Positions 37,306 to 45,950 of a stretch of DNA of 59,257 bases are shown here, piece by piece. A program made the position numbers and the translations under genes. The notes beneath the pieces are model-generated. The model was not told where the DNA came from. It saw only the letters and a list, made by a program, of their open reading frames with translations, and ran no database searches. This DNA is from Moorena bouillonii PNG (GTDB lineage Bacteria; Cyanobacteriota; Cyanobacteriia; Cyanobacteriales; Coleofasciculaceae), in assembly GCF_001942495.1 (NCBI RefSeq), contig NZ_MKZS01000001.1, forward strand, positions 6,850,744-6,910,000. Direction: 5' to 3'. Each line of letters starts with the position of its first letter. Position 1 is the stretch's first letter.

Positions 37306-38694
37306 TTAGGCTACGGACTTAGCAAATTGTTTAAAGCTTTTTATATTTGCTTGGATAGCCCGGTCAATGTTAGCTGCTGAGTCCATCAGGCGCATTTCTC
37401 GATTGACTGGCCAGAGGTAGTCAATGTCATTAAAAAAGCGCCGAAGATCAGACAGTAACCGTTGGTGGTACTTGAGGGTAACGTGAAATCCCTCATTTTC
37501 TTGACACAAACTTTGTTGCATACTATTGAGTGCTTCGTCCGAAGACATCCCGAATATCGGCGATCGCAGTATTTTATAGCACAACAACATAAACAGCGGC
37601 TCATCTGTTACGCACTCACTGGGGAATATACAAGAAATTCCGCTCAAAACATTATGCTGCATCATGTAGATCGCCATATTGGCCACAAATTTTTCATAGG
37701 CCGTTGGCGGGGAAAAGTCTTTGTATAAGTCGCGAGCAATGGTCTGGGAAATGGTGGTATGAAACGATTCATCTAACAAATGGAAGTGGGAAATAGCTGT
37801 GGGGGTGGGAATGAACTCAGATCCCTTGTGCAAGTCCTTAAAATACTTGAAATAGGAATATTCCTTATTTTTGAGATTTGCATTAGCAATATAGCGCATG
37901 GTATAGTATTGGCAAGAAAAGAACGGCGAACTTCCCCAGTTGTAGGCAAAAAACGGCTGCATCTGCCGAGGAGCTAATCGTCCTATTATCCCCTCTGCAT
38001 GCCCAGGAATTGGCTCATTTCTCTGCACTAGTTCTTCCAAATACTGCGAACGGTAGTTTTTTTGCCCAGGAAGCATTTTTTCAACTGTCCAGCGCCAGGT
38101 CTTATCCCAGTCAAGGGACAAGAGCAACTTCTTCGGTAGTAAGTTGACAATATTTCCTCTGAGTCTCCTCTGTTTCTGCGATTTGTACCATTTACTCTGA
38201 AACGAATTTTTTAATAGGGCTTTGCCCAGCAGCGCCTGCTTAGTCTTGTAACCAACTTTTTGAAAGGTTTTAACGTGGTAATGTTCTTGGTTGGTTTCGG
38301 TTTCCAATTCCCGGCATAGGGTTTCGTAGCCACCAACTTTTACAAAAACGCCCCTTGTGACTTGGTTGTAAAGGATAGTTGCTGCTTCGTTAGCAGCTAC
38401 ACCATTGTACATGGCAACCCAGAACAGATGATTGAGCGCAATTTTTTGCGAAGGTGAGGCAGCTTGGTAAATGGGTGTACCGTAGAGCACCGAAAGTTCT
38501 GGGTCACTCCAATAAAAATCGCGATTAACCTGATAGTTAAAGTTTTTACCTAGCTCCTCTATTTTCTCCGTATAGTCAGACTTAACATTACTATTAAAGG
38601 TTCTTTCAATCAATGTGAAATGCTTCTGATTATTTTTGTCTTCCAGGTTTGAAGCTTGACTATTTCTGGTTTGATTTGATACAGTTTTTATCAC
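37306..38694 (-). CDS. CylC/ColD/ColE-type dimetal-carboxylate halogenase (first of two)
   Basis: A 462-aa paralogue of the next gene, with the same metal-site pattern: ETNQEHYHVKTFQK, LLDESFHTTIS, CQENEGFHVTLK. The N-terminal half also shares YWSDPELSVLYGTPIYQAAS and ASPSQKIALNHL. Start appears to be GTG 38694 (MIKTVSNQT) behind a purine-rich stretch. Two divergent copies in one cluster suggest two chlorination sites or different chlorine counts on the chain. It follows the ACP gene by 80 bp. Confidence 0.83.
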   Translation of the reverse strand: MIKTVSNQTRNSQASNLEDKNNQKHFTLIERTFNSNVKSDYTEKIEELGKNFNYQVNRDFYWSDPELSVLYGTPIYQAASPSQKIALNHLFWVAMYNGVAANEAATILYNQVTRGVFVKVGGYETLCRELETETNQEHYHVKTFQKVGYKTKQALLGKALLKNSFQSKWYKSQKQRRLRGNIVNLLPKKLLLSLDWDKTWRWTVEKMLPGQKNYRSQYLEELVQRNEPIPGHAEGIIGRLAPRQMQPFFAYNWGSSPFFSCQYYTMRYIANANLKNKEYSYFKYFKDLHKGSEFIPTPTAISHFHLLDESFHTTISQTIARDLYKDFSPPTAYEKFVANMAIYMMQHNVLSGISCIFPSECVTDEPLFMLLCYKILRSPIFGMSSDEALNSMQQSLCQENEGFHVTLKYHQRLLSDLRRFFNDIDYLWPVNREMRLMDSAANIDRAIQANIKSFKQFAKSVA

Positions 38695-38774
38695 TTTTTT
38701 TTCCCGGTGAGTGCAATTAACAACTTTGATGATGTTTATAGTGAAACTGAATCAATGGGAAGATTTAATCCCAT

Positions 38775-39131
38775 TTAAGCCTCTCCTTTGAGTTCATTGC
38801 CTAAATGCTGCGCCAGAGATTCAACACTTGGGTAATCGTAAAGAAGGGTAGGAGCGAGTTCCTGCTTTAACCATTCCTCTAAGTCCCCCGTGATTCCAAC
38901 AGCTGCACTTGAATCCAAACCATAGTCATTAAAGTCTAAGGTAATATCCACCTCATCGGGTTCGATTTCTAACATTTCAGCCAGATAGGATACTAACCAA
39001 GCTTGAATTGTTGCTGCAGTTATAGGTTCTTGAGGAGGAGCTATGTGACCATTGTCAGTGCTACTTACTGAAGTATTACTTACTGAATCTATTATTGGCA
39101 TCTCGGCAACTTCTAGATTTTGAGTTTCCAT
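38775..39131 (-). CDS. Stand-alone acyl carrier protein
   Basis: A 118-aa carrier protein with an unstructured N-terminal 35 residues and one PP-binding domain. The phosphopantetheine site is the first Ser of GLDSS (about residue 75), in the context DFNDYGLDSSAAVG, typical of ACPs fed by fatty acyl-AMP ligases. It should hold the fatty acid while the halogenases act and then present it to the PKS. It was presumably adjacent to the ligase gene before the IscB element separated them. Confidence 0.9.
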   Translation of the reverse strand: METQNLEVAEMPIIDSVSNTSVSSTDNGHIAPPQEPITAATIQAWLVSYLAEMLEIEPDEVDITLDFNDYGLDSSAAVGITGDLEEWLKQELAPTLLYDYPSVESLAQHLGNELKGEA

Positions 39132-39557
39132 TGTTTAAAAATCCTCGATAATTATTGCTACAATTTACATCAAATGTTCAATTTTGGGAGATAGCCTTAG
39201 CTTCTATCATTCCTGTTGTTGGAACTTTAACCTCCCAGACCAAGTCAGCCAATTCACTAGTGCGGATTTAACAGTAAGCTAAGTTAATACTGAGAAGCAA
39301 TAACAATTGCCAACCCCAATCCCATCACTCTTAATCGTTATTTTTGGCTTCGGTTTCTGCGTGGAATCCGCCATCGATTCTACTGGTGTTGTGGGATCTA
39401 AATGCATCGACATAGGTCTTTCTCAGATTCTGCTGAATTTAATACATCCAAAGTTCCATCTGAGATGCGGCAAGGGGACTCCCGTTATACCCGGCACGGG
39501 TTAGCGGGAGGGGAATTGCCGCCAACAAGTAAACTACCCGATAGGGTATCCTTATTT
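39132..39557. other. Gap between iscB and the ACP gene, with a strong hairpin
   Basis: No gene is visible. A nested GC-rich hairpin lies at 39479-39510: CTCCCG pairs with CGGGAG, and CCCG pairs with CGGG around GCA inside. It sits about 50 bp beyond the iscB stop codon and could be the element's right end or a terminator. The ACP-proximal part is AT-rich and may hold a promoter restoring expression of the downstream genes. Confidence 0.45.
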
Positions 39558-40841
39558 TCAAGATTGATATTCATAGCCGTCAGCCTTGTGAATAGTTTTC
39601 AAGTATTTGGGATGTACGTCAAATTTTTGAGTTGGTAGTTGAAGGGTAAAGCTAGGTCTAAAGCGAATTGCAATACGTCCGACATATTGACCAGCAAACT
39701 TACCTTTGATGACATCAGCTTTAACAATATCACCTGTTTGAAAACCCTGAAAAAACTTAGCTTTTGGAGCGTGAGCTTTCGGAAACCCATATTTGTTAGG
39801 ACGACAACGCTGCCTAGTTCCGTGTCCTTTAGCTGCAATTAACAGCGGTTTTATTCCCCTGATAAGTAGCCGCTCAGGTGTTGATTTACCAACACAAGAA
39901 GCATCAGTCCAATGGTGTTTTTCAATCATTCTGACCTTACGGTTAAATTTGGTCAGTCCCCCAGAACCTACTTCTACAGGTAACCCGGTTTCTTGAAGTC
40001 TTCTATACAATTCCCATCGGGTAGTATTAACCGCAGTCGCGTCTTTAAGTGAAGTCTTGGTTTTCCCCTTAATTTTCTTCAATAGTTCAGGCTTTTTACT
40101 TAAAAAATCTTCTACATATTTGTTACCTTTTTTCTGATTACAAGGTCTACAAGCTAAGGTGAGATTGCTTACTCTGTTAGAACCTCCTTTTGATTTGGGG
40201 ACAATGTGTTCTATTTCCAATGGGGTGTTTTCAGCGTTGCAGTAGACACATTTTCTTCCCCATTTGGCAAGCAAGTATTCCTTGACCTCAAAGCCGAATA
40301 ACTCACCGCGTTGATATTCAACCTCGCTAATTTCAGGGTTTGGCATTTGCTGCAAATCAAACCTGACTAACTCTTGAGAAATAGCGCTAATCGGACAGAC
40401 TTTTCTAATTCGTTTCACCCAAGTCTCAATATTGTTAATTCGGCTTTCAAGAGATGGGGGTAACCATCCTTGTCTACCAGTTCTGTTCAAAAAACGAGGT
40501 TTGCGATATCGAGTCTTACGGTTGCGTCTACCTCTCCTTAATGCCCTGCGAGAGTCTAGAGAATTCTTAATCTGTTGTCCCCTGTGAGATATTTCTAAGG
40601 CGCTTGTGACACGTCCTGTTTCTTCTTGAACAATAGCCATCCCGCTTGTTTTACTACCAGGGTCTATCTTTAAACGATGTGAATGAGTGACAGATTTTTC
40701 TAAAATCCTGTCTTTTAATACAATTGTAAATGGGTACCGTTTAAATACTTTAGCCCTTCCCATGTTCAATAGCTCTCTTGCTCGTGCCGGGTGGCATGGA
40801 TCCAGTGGTTTCTTATTTTGATCTAGAACGAAAACTCGCAT
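39558..40841 (-). CDS. iscB: IscB RNA-guided nuclease, apparently intact
   Basis: A 427-aa protein with all IscB parts in order: N-terminal PLMP-like region (KPLDPCHPARARELL), RuvC-I (LKIDPGSKTSGMAI), Arg-rich bridge helix (RRGRRNRKTRYRKPRFLNR), RuvC-II with Glu (ISQELVRFD), HNH with zinc pairs CVYC and CRPC and the motif EIEHIVPKSKGGSNR, RuvC-III (LKDATAVNTTR), and a C-terminal target-adjacent-motif-interacting region (FQGFQTGDIVKADV). Catalytic residues are all present. The start is ATG 40841 (MRVFVLDQNKKPL); the frame extends 16 codons upstream into the RNA region. It sits between the fatty acyl-AMP ligase and the ACP, in the same direction as the cluster. A second, broken copy is at 1748-3032. 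Confidence 0.92.
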   Translation of the reverse strand: MRVFVLDQNKKPLDPCHPARARELLNMGRAKVFKRYPFTIVLKDRILEKSVTHSHRLKIDPGSKTSGMAIVQEETGRVTSALEISHRGQQIKNSLDSRRALRRGRRNRKTRYRKPRFLNRTGRQGWLPPSLESRINNIETWVKRIRKVCPISAISQELVRFDLQQMPNPEISEVEYQRGELFGFEVKEYLLAKWGRKCVYCNAENTPLEIEHIVPKSKGGSNRVSNLTLACRPCNQKKGNKYVEDFLSKKPELLKKIKGKTKTSLKDATAVNTTRWELYRRLQETGLPVEVGSGGLTKFNRKVRMIEKHHWTDASCVGKSTPERLLIRGIKPLLIAAKGHGTRQRCRPNKYGFPKAHAPKAKFFQGFQTGDIVKADVIKGKFAGQYVGRIAIRFRPSFTLQLPTQKFDVHPKYLKTIHKADGYEYQS

Positions 40842-41027
40842 TACTTTGAACACTCCACAATGTGGGTAAAGTTTGCCTGTGCAAAGCACACGCTTGCGCG
40901 AACGACAATGTTATCTAGCTTTGTTCGGTACAGCTCACTGGCTTAACTCGCTACACCTGTTTAAAGCTGTACGACAGTTGCTACAAACTGGCACGCATTT
41001 GTAGGTGTCATGAGCTAGATAACGTAG
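40842..41027 (-). ncRNA. Candidate omega RNA for the intact IscB
   Basis: The region 5' of iscB contains several perfect stems: GTTATCTAGCT (40910-40920) with AGCTAGATAAC (41013-41023), enclosing GTACAGCT (40928-40935) with AGCTGTAC (40965-40972) and CTACAAA (40981-40987) with TTTGTAG (40998-41004). It shares ordered blocks with the other iscB upstream region (CTACGTT, TCATGACACC, CCAG, CTGTCG), read on the minus strand. By analogy with known IscB loci the guide would be at the 5' end, about 41028-41050, just past the ligase stop codon. Confidence 0.65.
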
Positions 41028-41076
41028 CTCGCTTAGAGCTTAGTCTGGTCAACTATGAGCTTTTTACAAGCTCCCG

Positions 41077-42825
41077 CTATAGTCTGAAGGACTTAGCGGT
41101 GAGTTGTTGACTGAGAAAATTAGCTCGACAACGATGACGCTGAATCTTGCCACTGGAAGTCTTAGGGATACTCCCAGGTTTTAACAGTGCTACATCATGA
41201 ACCTGGAGTTCGTGGTCAGATGCTACTGCCCGACGAATATGTCTGACTACCTCCTGTGTGTCTAACTTTCGTAGGTAAGTCCGCTCTACTTCCTGAACAA
41301 TGACTAGTCGCTGTTCACCGTTGACCTCCATTACAAAAGCTGCTCCTGAAGCTGGTCGTAAAGCAAGATGACTCCGCTCCACCGTCAGTTCAATATCTTG
41401 GGGATAATGATTGCGACCGCGAATAATAATAACATCCTTGAGGCGACCTGTAACAAATAGTTCTCCATTGTTTAAAAATCCTAGGTCTCCAGTCCGCATA
41501 AATGGACCTTTTCCTGTATCTGCTATGTAGCCATGAAACGTCTGTTTTGTTTCCTTTGGTTTCTGCCAATAGCCACCAGCTACACTGGCACCGGACACCC
41601 AAATTTCTCCTACTTGGTTATCAGCGCATAGCTTTAAGGATTCAGGGTCAACGATGGCAATTTTTTGGTCTAACCATGACTGGCCACAACCTACAACCTT
41701 ACGGACACCTGTAACCTCGCTACAGACGGGTATTACTTTATTTTGTTCTAGTGCTTTCCCATCAAGCGAACAGATAACTGGTTGCTCTGTTTTCAACCCC
41801 CCAGACACAAATAACGTGGCTTCTGCCATGCCATAGCAGGGGTAAAACGCCTCTTTTCGGAAGCCACAGGGGCCAAATTTAGCAGCAAACTGCTCTAGGG
41901 TCTCGGCACGGACTGGTTCCGCTCCTGTAAAAGCCACATCCCAGCTGCTCAGATCTAGAGTAGCCAACTGCTCTGGCTTCACCTTGCGAATGCACAGATC
42001 GTAAGCAAAATTAGGGCCACCACTAGTGGTAGCTTTGTATCGGGAAATCGCTTTTAACCAACGTATAGGCGTCTGCAGAAATGCCAGGGGTGAGAGGAGA
42101 ATACAGGGGATCCCCAAATATAAGGGCTGAAGCACGTTGCCAATTAGCCCCATATCATGGAATAGAGGCAGCCAACCAACAAAAATGGTTTGTTCGCTAT
42201 GTCCGAAGGCTTGCTTAACCATCCGCTCATTGTGTAGCAGATTACCGTGACTTACCATTACTCCTTTCGGTGTCCCGGTAGAACCGGAGGTGTACTGGAG
42301 AAAGGCCAGGCTACTGCTGTCTAGGGTTGGTTCAGACCAGTCCAACCCTTGGTCGCGTACGCATGTATTGGTAGCAAGCAGGTGCAGCCTCCCCAGAGCT
42401 GGATGCTGGGCAAAGCGACTGGTTAACTCGGTCATAAGAGATGTGGTAGTTAGGGCAAACCGAGCCTCTGCATCTGATGCGATCGCTAATAACCTAGAGA
42501 GATTGTGACTGCGTCGGGGTGGTGGATAAGCGGGCACTGCAATTACGCCAGCGTACAAGCACCCAAAGAAGGCAGCAATGAAGTCTATACCTGGTGGATA
42601 GACTAGCAAAGCTCGTTCCCCCGTTGCCCCCAGAGACTGCAACTGGCTGGCGATCGCCCTTGAGCGTTTGTCTAATACCTCATAGGTGATACGATCAGTT
42701 TCTTCTTCCCCTTTTTCTAGGAAGGTATAAGCGATTTTAGCAGGCTGAGTTAGGGCTCTCAAGCGCAACAACTCTACCAGATTGGAAAACTTCTCGTCAA
42801 GGTCTGAACATCTGATATTTTCCAA
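41077..42825 (-). CDS. Fatty acyl-AMP ligase (FAAL), pathway starter
   Basis: A 582-aa adenylate-forming enzyme that activates a free fatty acid and passes it to an ACP rather than to CoA. Motifs: QYTSGSTGTPKGVM (about residues 173-186), GWLPLFHDMGLIGN, YGMAEATLFVSGG (about 330-342), RTGDLGFL and GRLKDVIIIRGRNHYPQDIE (about 440-460). The sequence matches the FAAL type found at the start of cyanobacterial lipopeptide clusters. Translation likely starts at TTG 42825, 9 bp after an AAGGAG ribosome site; no ATG fits better. It is the first gene of the cluster. Confidence 0.93.
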   Translation of the reverse strand: MENIRCSDLDEKFSNLVELLRLRALTQPAKIAYTFLEKGEEETDRITYEVLDKRSRAIASQLQSLGATGERALLVYPPGIDFIAAFFGCLYAGVIAVPAYPPPRRSHNLSRLLAIASDAEARFALTTTSLMTELTSRFAQHPALGRLHLLATNTCVRDQGLDWSEPTLDSSSLAFLQYTSGSTGTPKGVMVSHGNLLHNERMVKQAFGHSEQTIFVGWLPLFHDMGLIGNVLQPLYLGIPCILLSPLAFLQTPIRWLKAISRYKATTSGGPNFAYDLCIRKVKPEQLATLDLSSWDVAFTGAEPVRAETLEQFAAKFGPCGFRKEAFYPCYGMAEATLFVSGGLKTEQPVICSLDGKALEQNKVIPVCSEVTGVRKVVGCGQSWLDQKIAIVDPESLKLCADNQVGEIWVSGASVAGGYWQKPKETKQTFHGYIADTGKGPFMRTGDLGFLNNGELFVTGRLKDVIIIRGRNHYPQDIELTVERSHLALRPASGAAFVMEVNGEQRLVIVQEVERTYLRKLDTQEVVRHIRRAVASDHELQVHDVALLKPGSIPKTSSGKIQRHRCRANFLSQQLTAKSFRL

Positions 42826-42991
42826 GTTTCAAGCTCCTTGGTAGATAGCGTTTTTCAACGCTTACTTGCTCCCTTACAACAGTTTTTTACTGTTTTAACT
42901 ATACTTCGGTGTGCTTATTTTTTGAGCGTTGATAGCGCCCTATACTAAGCACGATTAAAAAACTATCACAAAAAAAAATACTTGTCAACCC
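42826..42991 (-). promoter_or_regulatory. Likely cluster promoter and leader region
   Basis: The leader upstream of the ligase holds the AAGGAG ribosome site, two small hairpins (AGCGTTGAAAAACGCT and CAGTAAAAAACTG) and a TATAGT hexamer (complement at 42898-42903) that could serve as a -10 box. No convincing -35 was found. The mobile-element zone begins just beyond (42992). Confidence 0.3.
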
Positions 42992-43039
42992 TAATCGTAA
43001 CTAAAATCTGCTTGACTCTCGTCCAACCATAGCTATATA
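42992..43039 (+). repeat. 48-bp direct repeat, left of the IS982 element
   Basis: Begins TAATCGTAACTAAAATCTGC and ends GCTATATA. It matches 44581-44628 with two mismatches. One copy abuts each end of the IS982-like element. Confidence 0.85.
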
Positions 43040-43150
43040 TACCTGAGTTCGATATAAGGGATAAATCTGAAAATCAATCAGAGTAAAGCTTGTGTCAATA
43101 ATCTGCGTTTATTGACATCAAAAGTTCAAAAAATACTAGTCCAAAAAATC

Positions 43151-43383
43151 TCAGGGGGTGACAAGCTAATTGAAAATCTTACAGGGGTTAGGTTTTAGGG
43201 GTTAGGTTTTAGGGAAGATTGTCAAGCGGGATGGATTTAATAAAACTATAGAAGAAGTTTAATTGGTAAAATTTGCTTCAATTGCTGGCAAATACAAATG
43301 ACTCCGATGCGCTCATTTTACCCAAAACCTAAAACCTAAAATCTAACACCTATCTAGGTTTGATATTTGTTGTCACCCCGTGA
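43151..43383. mobile_element. Second MITE-like family, nested in the IS982 element
   Basis: TCAGGGGGTGACAA (43151-43164) and TTGTCACCCCGTGA (43370-43383) are inverted repeats with one mismatch. Inside, GGGGTTAGGTTTTAGGGG units on the left mirror CCCAAAACCTAAAACCTAAA on the right. It is 233 bp long and has no coding capacity. Confidence 0.6.
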
Positions 43384-43464
43384 TACAAAAAATACTGTCT
43401 TGATAAATTTAACTAAATAAAAAAAGAATTTACAAGTTAATGAAACTAGTAATTTTTGTATTTT

Positions 43465-44347
43465 AGACCCTCTTTTGTCAAATTTAACGAAGGCTTTTTG
43501 GGTTGAAAATAATAAGCAATTAAACCAGCGACGACATTGACCATAAAATTAATAATGCTAGGATGACGATAATGTTCAATGTCTTGATGCATCGCTTTGT
43601 GAAATATTTTTTAACTGGTCATTAACTGTCTCAATTAAAGATCTTTTTCTGAGCATTATTTGTTTCCAGGAAAGCATTAATTTATTATTCATATTCTTTT
43701 TGAGAGGTGTAATGAGTTTGATGTTTTTGTTCCAGACTTCTGACCATAATTCTTTTTTGATATAACCTTGATCTCCAGATAACCCCAGATATTCTGGGTT
43801 AAATCTGGCACAGGTACAGTGAAGTTTAAAGCAAAAAAACCAACCCATAGAACTTTTGCCCCAGGCCGCTAAACTAGTAAATCCCTTAATTATTAAATGA
43901 AGTTTAAAGCAAAAAAACCAACCCATAGAACTTTTGCCCCAGGCCGCTAAACCAGTAAATCCCTTATTTATTTTGGCTCTTTTGGGATGGCAAATTGGTA
44001 TGGGTATACTGTCGATAAAACGTTCTTCCTGTCACTGGTACTGTACGATAATTTAGATAAAAAATTAAAGGCATCAAAGTCTGATAAATTAACTCAACAA
44101 ATCGATTGCAACTAACTAATCGAGGAAAGTTTTGTTGGTAAAATTGAAGTAAATGTTGATAATAAGCCTTGAAAATTCGATAAATTTAACGATTAAAATC
44201 AACAATAATATTCATGATTTCACTCAAACACAGTTACCTTTTTCGGATTATTTTTTTTGTTTGATGTGCAATTAGCTTCGACTTGAAGCTTTCTTCAAAG
44301 ACTAAACAAAAGTCGTCTATTTCACAAAACAATTTTTCAATTTCCAT
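43465..44347 (-). pseudogene. IS982 transposase, decayed
   Basis: The N-terminus reads MEIEKLFCEIDDFCLVFEESF from 44347, then stops at RKR. Later pieces read GWFFCFKLHLII, LGLSGDQGYIKKELW, LITPLKKNMNNKLM and [19 protein letters not shown], then in another frame [20 protein letters not shown], matching the IS982 DDE transposase end. Frameshifts and the 78-bp internal duplication (43821-43976) show it is inactive. Confidence 0.85.
43821..43976. repeat. 78-bp tandem duplication inside the IS982 transposase
   Basis: GAAGTTTAAAGCAAAAAAAC begins at 43821 and again at 43899; the two units are nearly identical for 70 or more bases. Because 78 is a multiple of three the frame is kept, giving GWFFCFKLH twice in the conceptual protein. 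Confidence 0.9.
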
Positions 44348-44580
44348 GCTCTGTTTCTCTCTGAAAAATAATTATTTATTATCAGAGGTTTGGTGCAAAA
44401 AAAGAAGATAATGTTAATATTATTTAATGTAAAGTAATAAAAATTTACAATCATGGGAAGTAGTTAACGACAAGGATTTATCAATAATCATTGATTATTG
44501 ATAATTGCTCCGACAGAACAAAACTCTGTAACTCAGGTGAGTTGGTGTTTGTAGCTGATTTTCTTACGTCGAACTCAGGT

Positions 44581-44628
44581 TAATCGTAACTAAATTCTGC
44601 TTGACTCTCTTCCAACCATAGCTATATA
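44581..44628 (+). repeat. 48-bp direct repeat, right of the IS982 element
   Basis: Matches 42992-43039 with two mismatches. Its last bases overlap the start of MITE copy E (TATAGCG at 44625). Confidence 0.85.
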
Positions 44629-44765
44629 GCGTTTCTCATAGCTATGAGGTACACTTTTGATTGGCACTTATTGCCTTAAGAGCTTCTTGCCTTGCTGCCT
44701 TCTGCCTTCTGCCTTCTGCCTTAAAAGGATAAGCAATGTCGCTCATGACTATGAGAATTGCTATA
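44625..44765. mobile_element. MITE-like inverted-repeat element, copy E
   Basis: TATAGCGTTTCTCATAGCTATGAGGTAC is the left arm and GACTATGAGAATTGCTATA the right arm. The core has a short array of GCCTTCT units (about 44695-44720). It ends 4 bp from the sucrose synthase stop codon and probably forms its transcript's 3' hairpin. Confidence 0.7.
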
Positions 44766-45950
44766 AAACCTAAGTAATCTGACTCATATGCTCCTCCAAA
44801 AGCTTTTTAGCCCGAGGCTTATAAATCAGATGGAACAACGCTTCTAGATAACGCAGCATATCCTCCTGGTTTGCCTTAGACGTATAGTTCCAGAAGCCGT
44901 AAATCCCTGCTAAGGATAGCAAGCGCGTAGTGTGGATTTTCCAAGTATAGGTGCTGTAGACTCGTTCTATGCCCTGATTGGAAATTTCCTCCCAGTACTG
45001 GGGATTTTCCTGACACTTAGTCACAAAATCCAGGATTTTCTGAGCCATTTCCTCCTGGTTAGTAGGGTTAATCAGGATACCATTGACCTTGTCCTGAATA
45101 ATCTCCAACGGTCCACCAAATTGGGTACCAAAGGTTGGTAAACCAGAAATCATCGATTCCAAAATTGTTAGACCAAAGGCTTCAAACAGCGCTGGCTGAA
45201 CAAAAATACCATGACGGTCAGCAATCACCCGATAGACTTCACCACAGTCACTCTTTGATAAGCGCACCCCTAACCAGCGGATCTTGCCGTAGAGATTATA
45301 CTCCTCAATAATCTGGTAAAGCTTGACAATTTCTGCCTTTTCTTCGCTGTCGCTGGAGTCTTCAGTGCGCAAGTTACCCGCAATTAAAATCAAGTTACAG
45401 TGTTCCTGCAACTTTCGACTCTTACCAAAGCATTCCGCTAACCCAGTCAGGTTCTTAATGCGGTCAAGACGAGCCATGGAAAAAATCGGGCGCTTGTTAG
45501 GATAATCCAGTTTGCCAAACACCTGGGCCTCGTCGTCTAGGGTAAACAGGAATTCATCCAACCGCTTAATATCACTAGCTCCTCGCCCTTCAGTGCGGGT
45601 GTAGGGGAAGAAGACGGTTTCATTTACCCCCGGTGGTACTACATTAAACTTCGGAGAGAATAACTCAATGCCATTGATGACATGATACAGGTCTGGCATG
45701 GTGAAGTTCTGGTAAGACTCATACTGACCCACACTATCAGCAGTACCCACAATTTCCTGATAGGTACTGCTGATAATAAAATTAGCCGCATTCATGGCAA
45801 TTAAATCAGCAGTAAATTGCAGGGAGAAGTGGTATTGCTGTTCTGAGTCTTGCCAGTACAGGTTACTAAATAGGTATTTGGACTTTTCTAGGGCATGGGC
45901 AATATTGCACTGGGTAACTTTCAACCGTCGCGCCAGCAGGAACGCTACTA

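Larger units (their letters stand above)
43041..44580 (-). mobile_element. IS982-family element, decayed
   Basis: Both ends carry ACCTGAGTTCGA pointing inwards (43041 on; complement ending at 44580), extending to about 16 of 19 matching bases. It contains an IS982 transposase remnant and a nested small inverted-repeat element (43151-43383). Confidence 0.7.
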
